A stretch of DNA of 64,000 nt from Flavobacterium sp. N502540. Its GTDB lineage: Bacteria > Bacteroidota > Bacteroidia > Flavobacteriales > Flavobacteriaceae. The stretch spans positions 2,108,001 to 2,172,000 of the forward strand of contig NZ_CP110012.1 in the NCBI RefSeq assembly GCF_025947365.1. Reading direction: 5' to 3'. Under the pieces are notes generated by a model that saw nothing but the letters and a program-made list of their open reading frames with translations, searched no databases and had not been told where the DNA came from. The position numbers and the translations under genes are program-made. Shown piece by piece: positions 52,631-61,049 of the stretch (position 1 is the stretch's first letter; every line of letters starts with the position of its first letter).

Positions 52631-53599
52631 TTAAGAATGTTGTGCTTTAAAGGCTTTTAATTTCTCAATTAATTGCGGAACAATTTCGAAAGCATCTCCA
52701 ACTACTCCGTAATCAGCTACTTTAAAGAAAGGAGCCTCAGGGTCGTTGTTGATTACAACTTTTACTTTTGAGGAGTTGATACCTGCAATGTGCTGAATAG
52801 CACCTGAAATTCCTATTGCGATGTATAAATTAGTGGCAACCGGTTTTCCAGTTTGTCCAACGTGTTCACTGTGAGGTCTCCATCCTAAGTCGGAAACTGG
52901 TTTAGAACAAGCTGTTGCAGCACCTAATACTGCAGCAAGATCTTCAACTAATCCCCAGTTTTCAGGACCTTTTAATCCGCGTCCGCCAGAAACTACAACG
53001 TCAGCATCAGCGATAGAAACTTTTCCGGTTACTTTTTCTACAGATTCTACTTTTACTCCAAAATCATTGTCTCCAATTGTTGGGTTGAAATCTTCTTCAG
53101 CAGCAGATCCTGCGCTTTCGAAAATTCCGTAAGAGTTTTTAGCCAAACCAAGAACTTTTACATCAGTAGTGATTTCAGTAATATTGAAAGCTTTGTTAGA
53201 GAAAGCATTTCTTTTTACCTGAAAAGGAGAAGTGCTTACTGGTAATCCAACTACATTTGAAGCGAAACCAGCATTTAAGGCTACAGCTACTAATGAAGAA
53301 AGGTAAATACTGTCTGTTGTAGAAGAAAGTAAAACTACTTTTGTTGCTTCTTTTTCGGCGGCTTGTTTGATTACATCGGCATAAGCCTTAGCAGTAAAAC
53401 CGGCTAATTTATCGTTGTTTACTTTTAATACTTTATCAACTCCGTATTTTGATAATTCGCTAACATCACTAATGTTTACGGTTAAAGCGGTAACAGTTGT
53501 TCCTAAAGTTTCGGCTACTTTTTTAGCGTAAGAAGCTAGTTCAAAAGCAACTTTTTTAAATTTTCCTTCTGCAGATTCTGCATATATTAATATTGACAT
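52631..53599 (-). CDS. etfA: Electron transfer flavoprotein subunit alpha
   Basis: 322 residues. The N-terminal nucleotide-like domain is followed by the C-terminal FAD-binding domain with VVSGGRGLKGPENWGLVEDLAAVLGAA (split here: GGRGLKGPENW and LGAATACSKPVSD), VGQTGKPVATNLYIAIGISGAIQH and NNDPEAPFFKVADYGVVGD. With EtfB it carries electrons from acyl-CoA dehydrogenases to the quinone pool. It follows etfB after a 75-base spacer that contains a repeat word. Confidence 0.96.
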   Translation of the reverse strand: MSILIYAESAEGKFKKVAFELASYAKKVAETLGTTVTALTVNISDVSELSKYGVDKVLKVNNDKLAGFTAKAYADVIKQAAEKEATKVVLLSSTTDSIYLSSLVAVALNAGFASNVVGLPVSTSPFQVKRNAFSNKAFNITEITTDVKVLGLAKNSYGIFESAGSAAEEDFNPTIGDNDFGVKVESVEKVTGKVSIADADVVVSGGRGLKGPENWGLVEDLAAVLGAATACSKPVSDLGWRPHSEHVGQTGKPVATNLYIAIGISGAIQHIAGINSSKVKVVINNDPEAPFFKVADYGVVGDAFEIVPQLIEKLKAFKAQHS

Positions 53600-53619
53600 A
53601 ATTTTTTGTTTAGAAGTTT

Positions 53620-53640
53620 AAAGTTTCAGGTTTCAAGTTG
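53620..53640. repeat. GTTTCAGGTTTCAAGTT repeat word between etfB and etfA
   Basis: AAAGTTTCAGGTTTCAAGTTG matches the left arm of the fbaA-accD hairpin (42921-42944) closely. Confidence 0.5.
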
Positions 53641-53674
53641 ATGTAAACTGAAAACTGCAACTGAATACTGATTA

Positions 53675-54421
53675 CTAGATTACTTTAGCCTCGTTGTGTA
53701 ATAAATTGATTAATTCATCTAAATTATCAGGAGAAACTAATTTTACTGCTGATTTAGGAGCTGGTTTTTCAAATTTTACCGCTTTTGTATTTACTGGGGC
53801 ATCAACTGGTTCCAAAATAGTTAAAGCTTTTGTTCTTGCTGTCATGATTCCTCTCATGTTTGGAATACGTAAGTCTTTTTCTTCAACAAGACCCTTTTGA
53901 CCACCAATGATTAAAGGTAAAGTAGTGCTTACAGTTTCTTTTCCACCATCGATTTCACGAACTGCTTTTACATTGCTGCCTTCAACAGTGATCGAAGTAC
54001 AAGAATTTAAAAAGTTAGAACCTAAGATTCCGGCAATCATCCCAGGAACCATTCCGCCATTATAATCTAAAGATTCTTTTCCGGCAATTACTAAATCATA
54101 ACCACCATTTTTAATTACTTCAGCCAATTGTTTTGCAACAAAAAAACCATCAGTTGGGTTAGCATTTACACGAATTGCTTCGTTTGCGCCAATTGCCAAA
54201 GCTTTACGTAAAGTAGGTTCAGTATCAGGTCCTCCAACATTTACAACCGTTACAGTTGCACCTTGTTGCTCCTGAAACCAGATTGCACGTGTTAGACCAA
54301 ACTCGTCATTAGGATTAATTACATATTGAACACCGTTGGTATCGAATTCTGAGTCACCATTGGAGAAGTTAATTTTTGAAGTAGTATCAGGCACATGGCT
54401 GATGCAAACTAATATTTTCAT
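53675..54421 (-). CDS. etfB: Electron transfer flavoprotein subunit beta
   Basis: 248 residues from ATG 54421 (MKILVCISHVPD). The frame is open 12 codons upstream to 54457, but a promoter box lies there, so the ATG is right. Binds AMP and pairs with EtfA: VINPNDEFGLTRAI, GKESLDYNGGMVPGMIAG and LPLIIGGQKGLVEEKDLRIPN are the family landmarks. Cytosolic electron carrier for beta-oxidation and amino-acid breakdown. Confidence 0.96.
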   Translation of the reverse strand: MKILVCISHVPDTTSKINFSNGDSEFDTNGVQYVINPNDEFGLTRAIWFQEQQGATVTVVNVGGPDTEPTLRKALAIGANEAIRVNANPTDGFFVAKQLAEVIKNGGYDLVIAGKESLDYNGGMVPGMIAGILGSNFLNSCTSITVEGSNVKAVREIDGGKETVSTTLPLIIGGQKGLVEEKDLRIPNMRGIMTARTKALTILEPVDAPVNTKAVKFEKPAPKSAVKLVSPDNLDELINLLHNEAKVI

Positions 54422-54456
54422 AAGTATATATTTTGATAAATTATAAAACGCTTCCA

Positions 54457-54500
54457 CAAATTTAGAAATTAAAATTGAAATAATATACTATGCATGCATA
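54457..54500 (-). promoter_or_regulatory. etfB -7 box and upstream palindrome
   Basis: Minus-strand TAAATTTG at 54457-54464, 35 bases before the ATG. The perfect 12-bp palindrome TATGCATGCATA (54489-54500) covers the place of the -33 element and could be an operator. The rest of the 493-base gap (54422-54914) shows no convincing gene, only a weak 52-codon TTG frame (54621-54779, plus). Confidence 0.4.
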
Positions 54501-54875
54501 ATATTTTTTAAAAACTATTACGTTTTCGCAGATTATGGAATAAGGAAGGTCGTTCGTCGTTATTGAATATTGATAATACATTGATGTTTCCTGATTCTTA
54601 GGGATTTTGCAAAACAGGGGTTGCTCGAACTGTTAAATTTGTTGTCGATTTATACTATAATTTCGATTGATACGTTAGATAGTAAGAATTTTACCGAAGG
54701 AGAGCCTAAGTTTAAAGAGGGAAGTTGGGTTGAAAAGAAGTTTTTAAGTGATAAAGTGATAATTACATCGATTTCGTAATTGTCACAATAAATTTTAAAA
54801 AGTTAAAAGCGCAGGAGCGACGGAAGTTCGTGTGATTTTAAATTCAATTTATGCTTTTAAGTGATTTAAAATATT

Positions 54876-54883
54876 TATTTTTG
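54876..54883 (+). promoter_or_regulatory. -7 box of pdhB
   Basis: Perfect TATTTTTG, 31 bases before the pdhB ATG. No clear TTG at -33. Confidence 0.4.
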
Positions 54884-54914
54884 CTCTTCAGAAAATTCAA
54901 CATACAATATAAAT

Positions 54915-55892
54915 ATGAGAACAATACAATTTAGAGAGGCCATTTGTGAAGCGATGAGCGAAGAAATGCGTCACGATGAATCCATATATTTAATGGGAGA
55001 AGAAGTTGCAGAATACAATGGAGCTTACAAAGCTTCAAAAGGAATGCTTGCTGAGTTTGGTGAAAAAAGAGTAATCGATACTCCAATTGCTGAGCTTGGT
55101 TTTACAGGAATTGCAGTAGGATCAGCAATGAATGGCTGTCGTCCTATTGTTGAGTATATGACTTTCAACTTTTGTTTAGTAGGTATTGATCAAATTATAA
55201 ATAATGCTGCTAAAATGCGTCAAATGACAGGTGGACAATTTAATGTGCCTATCGTTTTTCGTGGACCAACTGCTTCTGCAGGTCAGTTAGGAGCAACTCA
55301 CTCTCAAGCTTTAGAAAACTGGTTTGCTAATACTCCGGGACTTAAAGTGGTTGTACCTTCAACTCCTTACGATGCAAAAGGACTTTTGAAATCTGCTATT
55401 CGTGATAATGATCCTGTAATTTTTATGGAATCTGAGCAAATGTATGGTGACAAAGGTGAGGTGCCGGACGGAGAATATACAATTCCATTAGGAGTTGCCG
55501 ATATTAAACGTGAAGGAAAAGATGTTACAATTGTTTCTTTTGGTAAAATTATTAAAGAAGCTTTTATTGCTGCTGATGAATTGGCTAAAGAAGGAATCTC
55601 TTGTGAGATTATTGACTTAAGAACAGTTCGTCCAATGGATAAAGAAACTATTCTTGCTTCGGTAAGAAAAACAAACCGTTTAGTAGTTTTAGAAGAAGCT
55701 TGGCCATTTGCAAGTATTTCATCTGAGATTACTTACATCGTTCAGGAACAGGCATTCGATTTTCTTGATGCGCCAATTCAGCGTATTACGACTGCCGATG
55801 CACCTGCACCATATTCCCCTGTTTTACTAAAAGATTGGTTGCCTAATGCAGGTGATGTAGTAAAAGCAGTAAAAAAAGTAATGTACAAATAG
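54915..55892 (+). CDS. pdhB: Pyruvate dehydrogenase E1 component subunit beta
   Basis: 325 residues. Thiamine-diphosphate enzyme beta subunit: FREAICEAMSEEMRHDESIYLMGEEV-type start (catalytic Glu in MGEEVAEYNGAYK), RVIDTPIAELGFTGIAVG, PSTPYDAKGLLKSAIRDNDPV and DLRTVRPMD. With the alpha subunit (not here) it decarboxylates pyruvate for the E2 lipoyl domain. Closed by a strong terminator; no other pdh gene is adjacent. Confidence 0.94.
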   Translation: MRTIQFREAICEAMSEEMRHDESIYLMGEEVAEYNGAYKASKGMLAEFGEKRVIDTPIAELGFTGIAVGSAMNGCRPIVEYMTFNFCLVGIDQIINNAAKMRQMTGGQFNVPIVFRGPTASAGQLGATHSQALENWFANTPGLKVVVPSTPYDAKGLLKSAIRDNDPVIFMESEQMYGDKGEVPDGEYTIPLGVADIKREGKDVTIVSFGKIIKEAFIAADELAKEGISCEIIDLRTVRPMDKETILASVRKTNRLVVLEEAWPFASISSEITYIVQEQAFDFLDAPIQRITTADAPAPYSPVLLKDWLPNAGDVVKAVKKVMYK

Positions 55893-55911
55893 TAAATTAA
55901 ACGATACTTAT

Positions 55912-55951
55912 AAAACTTCATCAGTCATATTAATTGATGAAGTTTTTTTTT
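55912..55951 (+). terminator. Terminator of pdhB
   Basis: Perfect 12-bp stem AAAACTTCATCA / TGATGAAGTTTT and nine T; it ends only 9 bases before the next ATG. Confidence 0.85.
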
Positions 55952-55959
55952 GCAGGATT

Positions 55960-58461
55960 ATGAAAAGAATAATTTTACTCAGCTTATTTTTTGTACTCGC
56001 ACTAGTGGGTGGCGTTGCTGCACAAACTAAAGTGAGTGGAATTGTTTTAGACAAATCGAATCAGCCGATTCCGTTTGCCAATGTTGTTTTTAAAGGGTCG
56101 AATACGGGAATCGTTTCGAATGAAGACGGACGTTTTTATCTCGAATCGCCTAATACGTATACCACTTTGATTGTAAGCTCAGCGGGATTCTCAGATCGCG
56201 AAGTTACATTGGAGAAAGCGGTAAACTATGATTTTAAAATAGTTTTAAGTGAAGCCGAAGCGCTAAATGAAGTCGTTATTTTTACCGGAAAAACCTCCAA
56301 GAAAAACAATCCTGCGCTGGATATTCTGAGAAAAATCTGGGAACGTAAACGTAAGAACGGATTATACCAGTTCAGTCAGTATCAAATGCAGAAGTATGAA
56401 AAAGTCGAGTTTGATATGAACACGATTGATAGTGCTTTTATGAAGAATAAACTCTTCAAAGGAATGGAATTTGTGTTCCAGCATGTTGATACATCTGAAG
56501 TTACCGGGAAAACGTATCTGCCGATTTTTATTAGTGAATCGCTTTATGATGTATACGGAGATAATAAATTAAAGAAAACAAAGGAGAATCTGACCGGAAA
56601 TAAAACTTCTGGGTTTAATGGCAATCAGCAGATTTTGTCTTTTGTAAAAGACCTGTACTCCGATTATAATATTTACGACAATCACCTTAAATTTTTCGAT
56701 AAGAGCTTTACAAGTCCGCTTTCCAGAACCGGAATTGATGTTTACAATTATGTTTTAAAAGACAGTGCTTATGTCGATAAAAAATGGTGTTATAATATTG
56801 TTTTTTATCCAAGACGTAAAAACGAACTGACTTTTAAAGGGGATTTTTGGGTAAACGATACCACTTTTGCGATTAAAAAAATTAATATGGCCGTTACCAA
56901 AAGTGCCAATATTAACTGGGTAAAAGACATTTATATCGAACAGGAATTTGAGGTAGAGAATGATTCTGTATTTCTTCTGACCCGTGATTATATGATGTCT
57001 GATTTTGCTTTGAACAAAAAAGAAAAATCAAAAGGGGTTTACGGAAAGCGAACCACATTGTATAAAGATCATAAATTCAATCTTCAGAAACCGGAAAGTT
57101 TTTATAAGCAGGAAGTTAATTTTATTGATAATTCTGTCTATACGAAATCGGATGAGTTTTGGAATGAAAACCGTTTTGAAAAACTCAATAAGGATGAAGC
57201 GGGTATTTATAAAATGCTCGACACGCTGCAAACTGTCAAAAGATTCAAGCAGCTCTATAGTTTAGTTTCTATTCTGGGAAGTGGTTATGTCGAGTTTAAG
57301 AATTTCGATTTTGGACCTATCTTTTCAACATTCGGTTATAATGAAGTTGAAGGATTGCGATTGCGTGCAGGAGGAAGGACTTATTTTGGTCCGAACGACC
57401 CTTGGCGTATACAAGCTTATACAGCATATGGTTTTGATGATAATAAATTCAAATACGGAGTTTCCGGAAAATGGATGGTGGACAAGAAAAACCGTGTCAT
57501 TATCTCCGGAGGAAACAGACGCGATATCGAACAAATTGGTGCTAGTTTAACGAGTACAAACGATATTCTTGGACGAAGTTTTGCTTCTTCCGCCTTATTT
57601 ACCACAGGAAGTAATGGAAAATTGACGAACATAAATCTGAGTAATGTTTCCCTTGAAATGGAGCCGCTTAAGAATTTTGTTGTTCAGGCCGGAGTTTCCT
57701 ATAGAACTTTAGAATCGGCTTCCCCTACTTTTAGTTTAGACTATTATACTACTTTACCAACCGCTGCGAATCCGGCTGGTGTAATAGCCAATAAAGTAAC
57801 ACAATCCGAAGCGAACATTCAGTTTGAGTTTATGCCGAATCGTAAGACTATTGGTTTTGGAGTAGAGCGAAATATTGTTGACAGTCCGTTCAGTCATTTC
57901 TTTGTGAACTTTAGTTATGGTTTAAAAGGGGTTTTGAATAGTGATTTTGCCTATCAGAAAGTGCAATTGTTTTACAAGCAGCCTATTATTATTGGGCCGT
58001 TAGGAAGGTCTAATATTATCATTGAAACCGGAAAAACCTTTGGTACAATTCCGCTGGGATTAATGAGTGTAATCCCTGGAAACCAAACCTATTTTACGAT
58101 TGAAAATACCTTTAGCAACTTGAACTTCTATGAGTTTGTAACCGATCAGTATACTACTTTACAATGGAATCATGATTTTGGAGGAAGGCTGTTTGCAAGA
58201 ATTCCTTTCATGAGAAAATTAAACTGGAGAGAATTTGTAGGAATCAGAGCTGTACATGGAACTATTTCGGATGCTAATCGTGCCATTAATGCTTCGGGCT
58301 TACCTTATAATGCACCCGAAAATGTGTATTGGGAATACAATGCCGGAATTGGAAATATATTCAAAGTATTCCGTCTTGACTTCTCCTGGAGAGGGAATTA
58401 CCTCAATATGCCGGATGCAAGCAAATTTGCGATAAAAGGATCATTTGGTTTTTACTTCTAA
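55960..58461 (+). CDS. DUF5686 outer-membrane protein with carboxypeptidase-like domain
   Basis: 833 residues. Signal peptide ending VAAQ (about 22), a carboxypeptidase-regulatory-like beta domain (about 25-105, VSGIVLDKSNQPIPFANVVF), then the long DUF5686 region and a C-terminal beta-barrel ending AIKGSFGFYF with terminal Phe. Members are outer-membrane proteins of Bacteroidetes with unknown function. It starts right behind the pdhB terminator and converges with the RiPP cassette. Confidence 0.9.
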   Translation: MKRIILLSLFFVLALVGGVAAQTKVSGIVLDKSNQPIPFANVVFKGSNTGIVSNEDGRFYLESPNTYTTLIVSSAGFSDREVTLEKAVNYDFKIVLSEAEALNEVVIFTGKTSKKNNPALDILRKIWERKRKNGLYQFSQYQMQKYEKVEFDMNTIDSAFMKNKLFKGMEFVFQHVDTSEVTGKTYLPIFISESLYDVYGDNKLKKTKENLTGNKTSGFNGNQQILSFVKDLYSDYNIYDNHLKFFDKSFTSPLSRTGIDVYNYVLKDSAYVDKKWCYNIVFYPRRKNELTFKGDFWVNDTTFAIKKINMAVTKSANINWVKDIYIEQEFEVENDSVFLLTRDYMMSDFALNKKEKSKGVYGKRTTLYKDHKFNLQKPESFYKQEVNFIDNSVYTKSDEFWNENRFEKLNKDEAGIYKMLDTLQTVKRFKQLYSLVSILGSGYVEFKNFDFGPIFSTFGYNEVEGLRLRAGGRTYFGPNDPWRIQAYTAYGFDDNKFKYGVSGKWMVDKKNRVIISGGNRRDIEQIGASLTSTNDILGRSFASSALFTTGSNGKLTNINLSNVSLEMEPLKNFVVQAGVSYRTLESASPTFSLDYYTTLPTAANPAGVIANKVTQSEANIQFEFMPNRKTIGFGVERNIVDSPFSHFFVNFSYGLKGVLNSDFAYQKVQLFYKQPIIIGPLGRSNIIIETGKTFGTIPLGLMSVIPGNQTYFTIENTFSNLNFYEFVTDQYTTLQWNHDFGGRLFARIPFMRKLNWREFVGIRAVHGTISDANRAINASGLPYNAPENVYWEYNAGIGNIFKVFRLDFSWRGNYLNMPDASKFAIKGSFGFYF

Positions 58462-58610
58462 GAAGCGTCACAAGATTTCAGTCATTTAGAATCTCTAAGT
58501 CAGTTTTTTTATCTGCAATACAATTGTGTTTTACGGCTATATTTTGAGAAGATCAGTAGTCAGATAAAATATGTGAAGTTAAAAATACAGCCTAAATCAA
58601 TTTATAGCGA

Positions 58611-59615
58611 TCAATTCCAGGTACCTTGATAGGGGTCATAATTACAACGAGTATTAAATTTATAATTTGATTTTTCCGAATTAACTCTTTGAGGAATTCT
58701 TCCGTCTGGGCATACATAGCGAAATTCGCAGTCTTTACAAATTTCGATTTCATCTTTAGTGATGTTCCAAAAAGCACTAAATTCCTCATTCATAATTACC
58801 TCCTTTATGCTGTTTTTGATGATTTTTCCATAGGATTTAGAATCTGAAAAATGTTTTTTGATGTTGCCAAAAGCGTCAATAAAAACGGTTCGGTTAAACA
58901 TCAGATTGTGATGTAATGCTTCGTGGTAAATATCTATATCTAAAACAAAATCGGATGCATGCTCGATAGAAATATTGTAGAATATTTTTTCGAGTGATTG
59001 TTTCTCGAAATAAATTTTTTCCTCCATTAAAGAAGGTGTGTTTTCTGTATTGGAATTGTAAAAAACCACCTGTAAAATTCTTGGATTGTCTATTATAAGC
59101 GATTTTATTGAGGAAAGCCTTTCTTCGCAATGTTCCAGATAAATGATAATATTTTTGATTTTAGATGTTTCTAAAAGAGCGTTAATTTTAATTAGATTAT
59201 TAATCTCATTATTTTTCACAATAAGCTTTAAGGCATTTACTCCTAATTCATTACTTTCATTTTTTATGAGAAATTCAAAAAAATCGAAAGAAGTGTCTAT
59301 TTCGCATCCAATCGTATCCAGGACATGAGGCTTTGTAAAATTGTGGTTTAAGGAAGGGTAGTCTTCTGTGTTTTCGGATACAATTAGCAATTCATTCGAC
59401 AAAAAATAGTGAATGTAATTTTTGAGTATCGCTTTACTTTTTCTAAAATCAGTAAATAAACTATAAATGTTTTTTTCAGCATATTCTTCAATCAAATCTA
59501 TTATTTGATTAGGAACCTTATGAAGTGTCTTTCTTTGAAAATCTACGATTAAGCCATTTTTGGCTCCTTTTACAGGAACACAACATTGGAATAATTTAAA
59601 TTTCTTGTCTTTCAT
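58611..59615 (-). CDS. gwsS: Grasp-with-spasm SPASM-domain peptide maturase
   Basis: 334 residues. C-terminal SPASM motif: Cys293, Cys296 and Cys302 in CKDCEFRYVC, plus Cys324, preceded by FIDAFGNIKKHF, the usual approach to a SPASM domain. No CxxxCxxC radical-SAM motif exists anywhere: the N-terminal half has only scattered cysteines (11-12, 104, 163). This matches the maturase of grasp-with-spasm RiPP systems, which acts on a short peptide together with an ATP-grasp enzyme. Its start overlaps the 67-codon ORF by 20 bases, so translation is coupled. Confidence 0.85.
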   Translation of the reverse strand: MKDKKFKLFQCCVPVKGAKNGLIVDFQRKTLHKVPNQIIDLIEEYAEKNIYSLFTDFRKSKAILKNYIHYFLSNELLIVSENTEDYPSLNHNFTKPHVLDTIGCEIDTSFDFFEFLIKNESNELGVNALKLIVKNNEINNLIKINALLETSKIKNIIIYLEHCEERLSSIKSLIIDNPRILQVVFYNSNTENTPSLMEEKIYFEKQSLEKIFYNISIEHASDFVLDIDIYHEALHHNLMFNRTVFIDAFGNIKKHFSDSKSYGKIIKNSIKEVIMNEEFSAFWNITKDEIEICKDCEFRYVCPDGRIPQRVNSEKSNYKFNTRCNYDPYQGTWN

Positions 59616-59799
59616 TTTTATGGATGTGTAATGGTTTTGAAGTGGTTTTACAGCTTAACTTTGAAGTTTGGTAATACTCTGACGTGACATGCTGCTTTTT
59701 GGATATGGTTTTCGGTATTTCATAATCCTCAACTTCGGTGCATTCGAAAATAATAGGAAGCGGTATTTCCGGATCAGAAAGGAGATCTCTTACTTTCAT
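59596..59799 (-). CDS. Unrecognised 67-residue ORF inside the RiPP cassette
   Basis: 67 residues, ATG immediately after the ATP-grasp stop (0 bases) and end overlapping the SPASM maturase by 20 bases. This packing strongly supports a real, coupled gene. The N-terminus (MKVRDLLSDPEIPLPIIFE) is acidic and hydrophobic, the rest rich in Ser, Thr, Lys and Glu with Cys20 and Cys50. I know no family for it. It might be a second precursor, an adaptor or a leader-binding partner; none is shown. Confidence 0.6.
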   Translation of the reverse strand: MKVRDLLSDPEIPLPIIFECTEVEDYEIPKTISKKQHVTSEYYQTSKLSCKTTSKPLHIHKNERQEI

Positions 59800-60765
59800 T
59801 TAATTGGAATTTTGTATTAAATAATCGGCTACTTTTTGATGTAAATTATAGTTACAGGGTTTGCTTGTCATGCTAAATTGCCCAAAAGGATTTACCTCTA
59901 AAAAATAATATTCCCCGGTTTTTGACGATTTTATAATATCCAGAGAACCCGTATTTAAATTTATACTACTCATAAATTCGGTAATTTGATTTTGGATTGT
60001 TTTGGGTAATGTATAAGGTACAAATCTATTGGGGTTTTCAGCATCATAATTTCTGAAGTCAATTTTGGTTTTTTCATTGTTTTGTGAAAAAATGGCCATC
60101 GAATAACATTGTTTATCCAGATAAAAAGTTCTGATTTCTATTTCTTTGTCAATATACTCCTGAAATAAAGAAGGAGAGAATTTTGAAGGAAGTGTGTCTA
60201 TTTTTTTTATGGTATGTGTAGCCAGAGTGAAAGTTTTATCACTATAAATCACTCCTCGTGCATCTCCTATTGATTTCGTAATTATAGAATGATCGTGGAG
60301 GTCATAGAACTCGCTTAATTTTTGCTTGTCGGAGGTGATGAGGGTTTTAGGAATGTTTAAGCCGCCTTTAGCTGCTTTATTCAAAATGTCAATCTTGGAA
60401 AAAGCAGGGCTGTTTTTACATAAAAACTTCTTGTTTTCCAATAATTTGAAAATCAATCTGGACAGACCATTGAACTCGGAGTATAAATAGGTTATGAAAT
60501 CATTGTTTTGGCCAATCTTTTTTTCGTAATCAATTAAAAAGCCAAATTTTCTATGCCATACTATTGTAATGTCTTTCAAGAAGATTTTTTGAGAATAATG
60601 CTCAAAATAGGTTTCATCAGGCTGTTCCGGATTGTGATTAAAAATAGTGATGCCCTGCATTAAATCTTCATCATTCAATCTGAAAAAAGGTGCTTTGTGC
60701 CGTACGAGCCAATCAATTACATGGTTTGTATCATAATCTGTTGGTGTGCTTAAAATTAAAATCAT
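59800..60765 (-). CDS. gwsG: Grasp-with-spasm ATP-grasp peptide maturase
   Basis: 321 residues. An N-terminal pre-ATP-grasp part (1-115) contains IVWHRKFGF; the ATP-grasp fold follows with CKNSPAFSKIDILNKAAKGG (116-135), the ATP lysine around Lys164 in ITKSIGDARG, acidic FQEYIDKEIEIRTF (201-214) and the metal motif GSLDII...FLEVNPFGQF (Asp276, Glu290, Asn292). Relatives make ester or amide cross-links between side chains of a precursor (graspetides). It follows the precursor gene after a stem-loop. Confidence 0.88.
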   Translation of the reverse strand: MILILSTPTDYDTNHVIDWLVRHKAPFFRLNDEDLMQGITIFNHNPEQPDETYFEHYSQKIFLKDITIVWHRKFGFLIDYEKKIGQNNDFITYLYSEFNGLSRLIFKLLENKKFLCKNSPAFSKIDILNKAAKGGLNIPKTLITSDKQKLSEFYDLHDHSIITKSIGDARGVIYSDKTFTLATHTIKKIDTLPSKFSPSLFQEYIDKEIEIRTFYLDKQCYSMAIFSQNNEKTKIDFRNYDAENPNRFVPYTLPKTIQNQITEFMSSINLNTGSLDIIKSSKTGEYYFLEVNPFGQFSMTSKPCNYNLHQKVADYLIQNSN

Positions 60766-60784
60766 GATTGCTTGTTTGAAAGAA

Positions 60785-60818
60785 AGAAATCCAGCATCAT
60801 TGACGATGCCAGATTTCT
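60785..60818 (-). promoter_or_regulatory. Stem-loop between precursor and maturase genes
   Basis: AGAAATC / GATTTCT outer and GCATC / GATGC inner stems around ATTGAC, with a symmetric 2x2 internal loop. On the minus strand a pyrimidine tract TTTCTTTC follows, so it may act as a leaky terminator or 3' stabiliser for the precursor mRNA. Confidence 0.55.
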
Positions 60819-60834
60819 ATAATCTAATTAACTT

Positions 60835-60981
60835 TTAGATGTCGTAAATTACTTCAGAAATTCGTGAACCTTGGTAGATATATGTCCATCCGGGCTCTTG
60901 TTCATATGGTATTCCACTTTGACCGCCAGTAATATTTTTAGTTTCGATTTTTTCGCATTGAAAGTCTTCTAGGTTTTTCAT
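60835..60981 (-). CDS. RiPP precursor peptide with Gly-Gly leader
   Basis: 48 residues from ATG 60981. The leader (1-20) MKNLEDFQCEKIETKNITGG resembles flavobacterial double-glycine leaders; the 28-residue core holds Ser22, Thr33, Ser39, Ser42 and Glu27, Glu29, Glu43, Asp47, with Tyr and Trp. These could be donors and acceptors for ATP-grasp cross-links. Another ATG at 61032 gives 65 residues; I prefer 60981 because the leader match starts there, but cannot exclude the longer form. It is directly upstream of gwsG. Confidence 0.7.
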   Translation of the reverse strand: MKNLEDFQCEKIETKNITGGQSGIPYEQEPGWTYIYQGSRISEVIYDI

Positions 60982-61049
60982 AGTAATTTTGATGTTATAA
61001 GGTTTAATGATCTTCAATTTTTTTAAAGACATTTGAAGTTTATGTCTAC

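Noticed and set aside
58592..58789. 65-codon ORF at the 3' end of the SPASM maturase gene
   Set aside because: Shadow frame overlapping the SPASM coding end; no independent support.
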